In this document: one piece after another, positions 26,160 to 33,900 of the stretch
Position numbering within the stretch: the first letter of the stretch is position 1
How the letters are laid out: every line of letters starts with the position of its first letter
Assembly: GCA_039931675.1 (NCBI GenBank)
Contig: JBDTRM010000300.1
Location: forward strand, 1-42,250
Length of the DNA stretch: 42,250 nucleotides
Source: JAEUTH01 sp039931675
GTDB lineage: Bacteria > Bacteroidota > Bacteroidia > AKYH767-A > OLB10
Direction of reading: 5' to 3'
The notes under the pieces: model-generated
Seen by the model: the letters and a program-made list of their open reading frames with translations, nothing else
What the model was told of the DNA's origin: nothing
The model's database searches: none
Translations under genes and position numbers: made by a program

Positions 26160-26176
26160 AAATGGTTTGTGATTTC

Positions 26177-26282
26177 CGTCATTGCGAGGAACGAAGCAAT
26201 CTTTAAATGTTTTAGGCTTCCAATTTTAAACATTCAGTTCAGTAAATCCATCCAAGGGATTGCTTCGTTCCTCGCAATGACG
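26177..26282. repeat. Inverted-repeat element (GTCATTGCGAGGAACGAAGC family), second complete copy
   Basis: The left arm (26177-26202) and right arm (26258-26282) are reverse complements over 25 bases around a ~55-nt centre. The element lies between the RES/Xre promoter and the 3' end of the SDR gene. The centre sequence is unrelated to that of the copy at 18230. Confidence 0.95.
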
Positions 26283-26292
26283 AATTAGCAAA

Positions 26293-27051
26293 TCAACTTT
26301 TCTTCACCATATAAGTAGTATTTGCCTGTGCAATTGGAGTTACTGTAATGTCATTCAAAACCACATGTGGCGGGCGTGTTACCGCGAAGTAAACAATGTC
26401 GGCAATGTCTATTGCACGTAATGGTTCATAGCCTTGATAAACTTGTTTGGCACGTTCGGCATCGCCATGAAAGCGCACTAATGAAAATTCCGTTTCGGCT
26501 GCACCGGGTGCAATATTGGTTACTTTAATTCCGAATGGAAGCAAATCAATCCGCATAGCTTTTGAAAGTGAATCTACGGCATGTTTGGTAGCACAATAAA
26601 TATTTCCTCGTGCATAAGTTTCTTTGCCGGCAAGCGAACTCATGTTGATAATGTGTCCTGATCTGCGTTCAATCATATATGGCATCACCGCGCGCGATAC
26701 ATAAAGCAAACCTTTCAGATTAGTATCAATCATTACTTCCCAATCACTGATGTTACCTTCCTGTATGGTTGACAGGCCGCTTGCAAGTCCGGCATTATTT
26801 ACCAACACATCAATTGATTTCCATGATTCAGGAATGGAACGTATTGTATTTTCAACATCTTCCTGGTTGCGCACATCAAATGGTAATGACAAAACGCGCA
26901 CACCAAAATTTGCCACGATATCATTTTCAATATCACGAAGGCGATCCAATCGCCTTCCGTTAATGATAAGATCATAACCACGCTGTGCAAATAAATAAGC
27001 TATTGCTTGTCCGAATCCTGCTGTTGCTCCTGTAATAAAAATGATAGGCAT
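26293..27051 (-). CDS. SDR-family NAD(P)-dependent oxidoreductase (YdfG-like)
   Basis: This classical short-chain dehydrogenase has the expected length of 252 residues. The cofactor-binding motif is T7-G-A-T-A-G-F-G14 ('IFITGATAGFGQAIAYLF'), with 'NGRRLDRL' consistent with NADP preference. 'VLVNNAG' and the catalytic Ser ('IINMSSLAG') and Tyr-x-x-x-Lys ('IYCATKHAVD') are all present. The closest general match is the YdfG group, which oxidises 3-hydroxy acids such as L-allo-threonine or serine. It starts five bases after the stop of the amino-acid permease gene, so the two form an operon; this fits a role in amino-acid metabolism but does not prove it. Confidence 0.9.
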   Translation of the reverse strand: MPIIFITGATAGFGQAIAYLFAQRGYDLIINGRRLDRLRDIENDIVANFGVRVLSLPFDVRNQEDVENTIRSIPESWKSIDVLVNNAGLASGLSTIQEGNISDWEVMIDTNLKGLLYVSRAVMPYMIERRSGHIINMSSLAGKETYARGNIYCATKHAVDSLSKAMRIDLLPFGIKVTNIAPGAAETEFSLVRFHGDAERAKQVYQGYEPLRAIDIADIVYFAVTRPPHVVLNDITVTPIAQANTTYMVKKS

Positions 27052-27056
27052 AATTC

Positions 27057-28973
27057 TTAATTTTCAATTTGAAGTTTACTGTTTCGATAACTATATCCAA
27101 AATAAATAATCAATCCAATTGCTAACCATCCTGAAAAGTACATCCAGTTTTTATAACCAAGCTCGCTCATCATATATAAACACGATTCCAAACCTAACAA
27201 TGGAATGAGCGAAAGATTTTTTGTGAAGGCTATAAATGTAAGCACACCGGTGATGATAAAGAAAATCCATGTTGGTATTTTATGCTTGAACAAATCAAAA
27301 CCCGATTCAAATTTTTTATTCTCTTCAATGGAAAGTGATTTGATTGTAGTTTGATAAGTTGAGCGATCAAGACTTGTGAGGTAGGCTTCAAGATCATTAT
27401 TAACTGCATCATAACCCTTAGGGTCAGCAACACCGATTTGTTTGGATACTGTATTCAAATCTTCAGCATCGAGACTGGTGACGAATGATGTAGCCTGGAA
27501 CATTTTTGGAGAGTTTTTCAAAAATGCTTTTGTATCATCTCCATTATAAATGAAGCAAAGTGCTATTCCTAAAACAACCAAAGCGGGCATTACAAACTTC
27601 GAATTGAAATATGGGGTTTTAAATTTTCCTTTAGGCGCTTCGGGTGTGTTTTCTAATTTTAAAACGCCACCGCAAACCAATACAAATGCAAACAGGGTTC
27701 CTATACTTACCATGTCGGTAACAAAACTCATATTGAGAAAAAGTGTAGGAATTGCTACAATTAAACAAGTTGCACCCGTTGCAAAGGATGGTGTTTTAAA
27801 TTTAGGATGTATTCTTGAAAACGCAGGTGGCAATAATCCATCACGACTCATGCTCATCCAGATTCTGGGTTGTCCTAACTGAAAAACTAAGAACACACTT
27901 GTCATTGCAACTACTGCACTCAAGCCAACAATGCCAATCATCCACGTGATGTGTAGTTTTTCAAAAACAAATGCAAGTGGATCGCCAACGCCTAAATCGC
28001 TGTAATGAACCATGCCGGTAAGCACCAGTGAAATACAAACGTAGAGTATAGTGCAGATGATAATGGAATACATCATGCTTCTCGGTAAATCGCGCTGAGG
28101 ATTTTTACACTCTTCGGCTGTAGTACTTATCGCATCAAAACCAATGTAAGCAAAGAACACGGCAGACACTCCTTTCAAAACTCCTGTCATACCATTGGGT
28201 AAAAACGGATGATAATTTTTAGTATCCACATAAAAAACTCCTACAATAATTACGAGAAGTACGATTGCAATTTTTATTGCCACCATAATGTTACTTGCAT
28301 TGCGTGATTCTCTAATACCAATGTAAACCAATCCTGAAACTAAGAAGGTCATTACAATTGCAGGTATGTCTAAAATCACATGAAAACTTCCGATAAGCGG
28401 TGCGTTGAGCCATGCTGTGTGAGCTTCTTGTGTAGCTGAAGTTAGGTTTTCAAATTTCTTTCCGCTTAACATTAAAGTGTTGGCTGTATCAAATCCAGTA
28501 TGCGCTGAAAAATAATCCATCGTTGCCCATTCAGGAATATGCACACCTAAATACTCCATAAATCCAGTGAAGTAATCGCTCCATGAAATGGCTACTGTTA
28601 TGTTTCCAATACCATATTCCATAATTAATGCCCAGCCAATTATCCATGCAATCACTTCACCAAATGCAACATAACTGTAAGTGTATGCGCTACCGCTTAC
28701 AGGAACCATTGAGGCAAATTCTGCATAAGCAAAAGCTGCAAATCCGCAGGCAACTGCAGTAAAAAGAAAAAGAAAAATTACACCAGGTCCACCGCTTGCA
28801 CTTGCATTTCCGATGGTGGAAAAAATACCTGCACCAATAATAGCTGCAATACCAAATGCAGTGAGATCGCGCACTCCGAGATGTTTGCCGAGCGAACCAT
28901 GACTGTCAGCAGCTTCGCCTTTGGCAACATCACTTAGGATTTTTGAAATTGATTTTTTCCTGAATAAATTCAT
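27057..28973 (-). CDS. APC-family amino-acid permease (cationic amino acid transporter-like) with a long hydrophilic insert
   Basis: This inner-membrane secondary transporter of amino acids starts with 'LGVRDLTAFGIAAIIGAGIF', the unwound-helix substrate site of the APC fold, followed by 'MVPVSGSAYTYSYVAFGEVI' and 'FFAYIGFDAISTTAEECKNP', typical of the CAT/YfnA subgroup. At 638 residues it is longer than the usual 450-560. The excess includes a hydrophilic stretch at about residues 475-560 ('GDDTKAFLKNSPKMF' to 'FESGFDLFKHK') placed between membrane helices near the C terminus. It lies five bases upstream of the SDR gene. A minus-strand TACTTTCG at 29030-29037 may be its -7 box. Confidence 0.88.
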   Translation of the reverse strand: MNLFRKKSISKILSDVAKGEAADSHGSLGKHLGVRDLTAFGIAAIIGAGIFSTIGNASASGGPGVIFLFLFTAVACGFAAFAYAEFASMVPVSGSAYTYSYVAFGEVIAWIIGWALIMEYGIGNITVAISWSDYFTGFMEYLGVHIPEWATMDYFSAHTGFDTANTLMLSGKKFENLTSATQEAHTAWLNAPLIGSFHVILDIPAIVMTFLVSGLVYIGIRESRNASNIMVAIKIAIVLLVIIVGVFYVDTKNYHPFLPNGMTGVLKGVSAVFFAYIGFDAISTTAEECKNPQRDLPRSMMYSIIICTILYVCISLVLTGMVHYSDLGVGDPLAFVFEKLHITWMIGIVGLSAVVAMTSVFLVFQLGQPRIWMSMSRDGLLPPAFSRIHPKFKTPSFATGATCLIVAIPTLFLNMSFVTDMVSIGTLFAFVLVCGGVLKLENTPEAPKGKFKTPYFNSKFVMPALVVLGIALCFIYNGDDTKAFLKNSPKMFQATSFVTSLDAEDLNTVSKQIGVADPKGYDAVNNDLEAYLTSLDRSTYQTTIKSLSIEENKKFESGFDLFKHKIPTWIFFIITGVLTFIAFTKNLSLIPLLGLESCLYMMSELGYKNWMYFSGWLAIGLIIYFGYSYRNSKLQIEN

Positions 28974-29067
28974 AAAGTCGTTTTAAGATTTATCATTTAT
29001 AATGTCTGGAGTGTAATTATTGAAAATGTCGAAAGTATCAATTGAAATCTTAAGCAGCTTCTGAAAA

Positions 29068-29448
29068 TTATTTTATCACCTTTAATTTCTTCAATTCCTC
29101 TACAGAAACGGTTGGCGGCATTTCACCTTTTTTTATTTTTTTGATTGCTAATTGCGCAACTTTTTCAGCATCAGCTTTTGTCTTGAAACCTTCATTGCCG
29201 GGCACTGCCGGAATATTTGCCTGATGAATCTTCAATATTCCATCCAAATAAATATCATACCCGAAAGTTTTATTCGAAGCCTCAATAATCTTGTAAGTCC
29301 ATTTTGAAGTATTGGGCTTTGGCTTTGCCTGCGTTGCAGTCGGGCTGTCCGGAGGTGTTGTGTTGCTTTGCGCTCCTGTTGCGAGCTGTGCAGAAATAGT
29401 TCCGCAGAGCAACATTAGTAAAATCGTAAATTTTAATTTATTCAACAT
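29068..29448 (-). CDS. Small secreted DUF4907-like protein
   Basis: This 126-residue protein has a signal peptide (MLNKLKFTILLMLLCGTISA). A Thr/Pro-rich linker (about 22-48) is followed by a compact domain: 'ASNKTFGYDIYLDGILKIHQ', 'NIPAVPGNEGFKTKADAEKV' and 'IKKGEMPPTVSVEELKKLKV'. I recognise this as resembling the Bacteroidota DUF4907 family, whose function is unknown. It is exported and probably periplasmic. It reads toward the permease gene with a 94-nt gap, so it may be a separate unit. Confidence 0.65.
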   Translation of the reverse strand: MLNKLKFTILLMLLCGTISAQLATGAQSNTTPPDSPTATQAKPKPNTSKWTYKIIEASNKTFGYDIYLDGILKIHQANIPAVPGNEGFKTKADAEKVAQLAIKKIKKGEMPPTVSVEELKKLKVIK

Positions 29449-29521
29449 GAGTTTTAAATTTTAAAGTAACATTGGCATTGCAATAATACTATTCTCATTT
29501 AATACCTGATCATTGATTTTT

Positions 29522-30010
29522 ATGAACACCGCCTCACTTAGCGAAGTAAAAAAAGAATTGACTGCATTAAAGCCCGCAGAGGTGCTTGCCTGCTGCATGC
29601 GTCTTGCAAAGTTTAAAAAGGATAATAAGGAACTGCTAAGCTATTTGCTTTTCGAGGCGCATAATGAAGCCGCTTACATTGAACATGTGAAAAGTGAAAT
29701 TGATGAACTTTACAGCGAAATGAATAAGAGCACTTTTTATCTCGCCAAGAAAAATCTGAGAAAGGTATTGCGAATCACCAATAAGAAAATAAAATATTCA
29801 GGCTTGCCGCAAACTGAAGTTGAGTTACTTATTTATTTCTGCACTAAATTAAATCAATCAGGCATTAAGGTAAAAGGCAGCACCACGCTAATGAATCTTT
29901 ACGAAAGTCAATTAATAAAAATCAATAAAGCATTGGCCAAATTGCATGAGGATTTGCAGTATGATTATCAGAAGGAGGTTGAGGAGTTGATGAATGGGAT
30001 GAAACATTAA
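29522..30010 (+). CDS. Hypothetical protein, all-helical
   Basis: This 162-residue protein matches no family I recognise. It is predicted almost entirely helical and rich in Lys, Leu and Glu ('SLSEVKKELTALKPAEVLAC', 'LYSEMNKSTFYLAKKNLRKV', 'INKALAKLHEDLQYDYQKEV'). It has no signal peptide or membrane segment, so it should be cytoplasmic. ATG 29522 is preferred to an in-frame TTG at 29513, which would add only MIF. The retropepsin-like gene follows 38 nt downstream on the same strand, so the two may be co-transcribed and end at the strong terminator at 30727. Confidence 0.7.
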   Translation: MNTASLSEVKKELTALKPAEVLACCMRLAKFKKDNKELLSYLLFEAHNEAAYIEHVKSEIDELYSEMNKSTFYLAKKNLRKVLRITNKKIKYSGLPQTEVELLIYFCTKLNQSGIKVKGSTTLMNLYESQLIKINKALAKLHEDLQYDYQKEVEELMNGMKH

Positions 30011-30048
30011 TACATTTAGTAAATTCGCTGCATAATGAACAAATAAAA

Positions 30049-30660
30049 ATGGAAGAAAAAAAAATCATCAATCCGTCTTTTAAAAATTGGACAAATAATA
30101 ACAGGGAGTTATTGCGTAAGTATAAAGGCAAATGGATTGGATACACAAAGAATGGAATTATTGCATCTGACGTTTCTTTTTTGAAAATGACGAGGATGGC
30201 AGAAAAGCAAACCGATGATTATATCAGTTACTTTGTATCGCCTGATATGGATGAATTTCGTTTCAGACCAATAAGAATTCAATCACTAAAAACGCATGAG
30301 TGGCCGCCTGAATATGATGTAATTGTCAAGTTGAATAACAAAAAACTTAAACTGAAAATGCTGGTTGACTCAGGTGCTGATATTTCGCTATTGCCTCTTC
30401 ATACAGGATTGAAGTTGGGATTCAGACATTCACCTGGAGAAGCAATTTTATCAGCTTCGGGAATTGGCGGAGCTATTTCATATATTTTAAGAAATATTGA
30501 ATTTATAATTGATACACATTCTTTCCTCGCTCCGGTAGCTTGGGTTCAGGATAATAATTGTACTGATTTAATTTTAGGTCGCGAAAAAGTTTTTGATTTG
30601 TTTGACATCACTTTCAAACAAGCCGATGAAGAAATTATTTTCAAGTGGAGAGGAAAATGA
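30049..30660 (+). CDS. Retropepsin-like aspartic protease domain protein with an N-terminal DUF5678-like region
   Basis: This is a 203-residue cytoplasmic protein. The C-terminal ~110 residues follow the single-domain (retroviral-type) aspartic protease pattern: D107-S-G-A-D in 'KMLVDSGADISLLPLHTGLK' is the catalytic D-S/T-G triad in a hydrophobic setting, and 'DLILGREKVFDLFDITF' resembles the ILGRD-type closing motif. Such enzymes act as dimers. Residues ~12-75 ('NRELLRKYKGKWIGYTKNGI' ... 'ISYFVSPD') resemble DUF5678, a small domain often attached to prokaryotic retropepsin-like proteins. There is no signal peptide and no adjacent reverse transcriptase or gag-like gene, so it is not part of a retroelement here. 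Confidence 0.72.
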   Translation: MEEKKIINPSFKNWTNNNRELLRKYKGKWIGYTKNGIIASDVSFLKMTRMAEKQTDDYISYFVSPDMDEFRFRPIRIQSLKTHEWPPEYDVIVKLNNKKLKLKMLVDSGADISLLPLHTGLKLGFRHSPGEAILSASGIGGAISYILRNIEFIIDTHSFLAPVAWVQDNNCTDLILGREKVFDLFDITFKQADEEIIFKWRGK

Positions 30661-30726
30661 TTTTATTCTTGATGACGCGCCTTGATAAAAAGGGAATACA
30701 AGAAAATCCTACTAAATATCCAACAG

Positions 30727-30780
30727 GTTTCCTCCTGAATGACAAATCGCGGTGAGTGCCATTCAGGAGGAAACTTTTTT
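30727..30780 (+). terminator. Strong intrinsic terminator
   Basis: A perfect 15-bp stem, GTTTCCTCCTGAATG (30727-30741) with CATTCAGGAGGAAAC (30760-30774), has an 18-nt loop and is followed by TTTTTT. It ends the transcript of the retropepsin-like gene. The remaining gap to 30921 is AT-rich with nothing else recognised. Confidence 0.88.
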
Positions 30781-30921
30781 ATGATCAATACCTGTTGATC
30801 CGGTTATTGAATTTTTTCGCCACGTTTGTACAATCAAATTATAATTTAATTTCGACACAATAATTAAAATACTTTTTTGTTATCAATCCACCAATAACTC
30901 AAATCCCAAAGCATTTCACAC

Positions 30922-33900
30922 ATGGAAAATATTCCAAACAAAAGCATCCTTAGGATAGCTACATCCATTGCACAAAAACATTTTAACTTCAACATTCATC
31001 ATTCACCATTCATCATTCATCATTTCCTTTTTTTCCTCTTTCTCGCAACCTCCCTCCAATCCTGCAAAAACAAAGACAATGAAGTGAAAGTGGTGCAACG
31101 TTCTTTTATGGATGAAGTGGAACTACAGCAAAATTTCAATATTACTTTTAATCGCGAATTGATTGCTGATTCACTGCTTGACCGCTGGGAAACAGCCGAC
31201 TATTTTAAATTCACTCCTGCTGTTGAGGGTAAATTTAAATGGGTGAGTACGCATGAAATTTTGTTTTCGCCTAATGATGGATTAGCCCCTTGCACCGATT
31301 ATAAATTGGAGCTTAACCCGAAAAGCATTTTAAAGAGAGCTGATAAAAAACTTTTTCTTGGTGGCGATGTGGCATTCAGTTTTCACACTCCGAAATTAAA
31401 TTTTGAAAGTGCCGATTTTCACTGGACAGCTTCTGAAACTAATGCACAACAACCTGTTTTAAATTTATTGCTCAATTTTAATTATGCTTTGAATCCCGCA
31501 GAAGTAATGCGGCAGGTAAATGTTGAAACAGATGGAAAAAAACTTACCGTAAAACTTGCAGAAACAAGTATCAGTGCAACCATTCATCTTGAAATAACAG
31601 ATGCTCCGATCAGCGAAAATGATATCCCTGTAAAGATTATAATCGCCAAAGGAATACCTGTTCCCAAGTCAACATTTGTAACTGATAAAGAGATGAGTTA
31701 TGAAACTGTCATTCCTTCAAAAAGCAAATTGGTGATTACAAATGTTGAAACTGATCATACGGGCGAGCAAGGTTCCATCATGGTAATAACATCGGAAGAA
31801 GTGAAGGAAAGTACTATCAAAACGGCTGTGAAATTTGATCCTCAAATTGATTTTGATGTGATGACAAATGAAAGAGGTTTTACCATTACGAGTAAACAAT
31901 TTGATGCAAGCAATTCTTATAAACTTACTATAGGAGTAACGTTAGAAGGAACGCTGGGCGGTAAGCTAAAAGAGGCTTACAGCCAGGATGTGATTTTCGG
32001 CAAGCTGCAACCGTCAGTAAAATTTGTAAATGAGCGGGGAATGTATCTCGGTGCAAAAGGCAGCAGGAATATTGCAATAAATATTACTGCCATACCGAAA
32101 GTAAAAGTCCGCATTTACAAGATTTATGAAAACAACATTATTCAGTTTATGAAACAGGGCATGCAATACGATTCGCATTATGACCGGAATGATGAAGGTG
32201 ACGATGACGAAGGCGATGATTACCGCTACTATGAATATAATCATTACTATACCGAAGATTATGGTGATGTGATTTACGAGCAGGATTATGAAACAAGAAA
32301 ATTGGAAAAACAAAATTCATCGCGTGTATTGAAAATGGATTTTGATGATAAGATAAAAGATCAGCATGGCATTTATGTGATGCAGATTCAAAGCAGCAAT
32401 GAAAGCTGGATACAGGCAAATAAAATTCTTGCAATCAGTGATATTGGTTTGATTGTAAAAGAATCTGGAAAAAGTGTAATGGTAATTGCAAATTCTATTA
32501 ACGATGCAAAACCATTGAACGGAGTTAAAATAAACATCATCAGCCGTAAGAATCAAATAGTACAAACCGTTACAACCAATAATGAAGGCGTGGCATTATT
32601 TGATAAAACAGAAAATGCTTTCCCGCCTTATGATGTAAGTTTAATCACTGCACAACTTGATAATGATTATAATTTTCTGAAGCTTCAGTATTCAAATGGC
32701 GGATACGAAGGGGACGGTGAATATATTGACGAAACCGGTGGCAGGTACATTGGCGGCAGGAAATATGATGCATTTTTATACGGTGATCGCGATATATACC
32801 GCCCGGGCGAAACAATGTACATAAGTTGCATAGTCCGCGATTTGAAATGGAATAAACCGGGTGATATGCCTGTGAAAATGAAAATCTATTTGCCAAATGG
32901 GCGGGAATTTAAAACAGTGAAAAAAGTTTTAAATGAGCAAGGTTCGTTTGAAGCCGCTGTTCAGTTGCCACCGGGAATAGTTACCGGAACCTATAGGGTA
33001 ACTGTTAGCAGTGGTGATGATGTGCTCCTTGCATCAAAAGGTTTAAGTGTGGAAGAGTTTATGCCTGATAAAATTACTGTTCGTGCACAACTATCGAAAG
33101 ATTCAGTTGTAGTGGATGATTCGCTTAAAACAAATATTGTTGCAACAAATCTTTTCGGTCCACCGGCAAGCGATCGAAACTATACAATGGAAATGAGCTT
33201 GTATGGCGAATACTTCAGCAGCAATACTTACAGCGATTACAATTTTAATTTTCAGTATCGAAATACAAATTATGCTGTAGTGGAAAGAAGTGGTAAAACT
33301 AATGAGCAAGGTGAGATTCACGAAACATTTTCATTCCCTCAATCTCAGTATGCTAACAATGGTTTGCTTGGCGGAAAAATATTTACAACAGTTTTTGATG
33401 AATCAGGAAGACCGGTGAACCGTGAAAAATATTTTAAGCTTTATACACAGAATATTTTTGTCGGTATTAAATACAACGATTCTTATACAAGCCTTAATCA
33501 GCCTTATACGATTAATGTTGCCGCTATCACTGCCAATGATAAACCCGCAAAAAATATTCAGACATACATAACCGTGATTAAGCGCGAGTGGCAAACTGTT
33601 TTGCAAAAGGTTGGTAATCGTTTTCAATACAATTCGCAACAAGTGGAGCGTGTAGTTTTCAGTAAAGATATAGTCATTAATGAAAAAGCATCTGTGGCTT
33701 ACACGCCTGTATTATCAGGCGATTATGAAGTGCGTTTATATTTAAAAGGTGCCAATAATTATGTTTCCGAACATTTTTATGCTTACGGATATGGACACAC
33801 AGATAACACATCATTCGAAGTAAGCAACGAAGGAAATGTTACCATTGAAACTGATAAGAAGGAATATAAAGTTGGAGAGACTGCAAAGTTACTTTTCAAA

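Noticed and set aside
30049..30660. Retroelement remnant
   Set aside because: A retroviral-type protease motif is present, but there is no reverse transcriptase, integrase or long terminal repeat nearby, and the protein has its own N-terminal domain.
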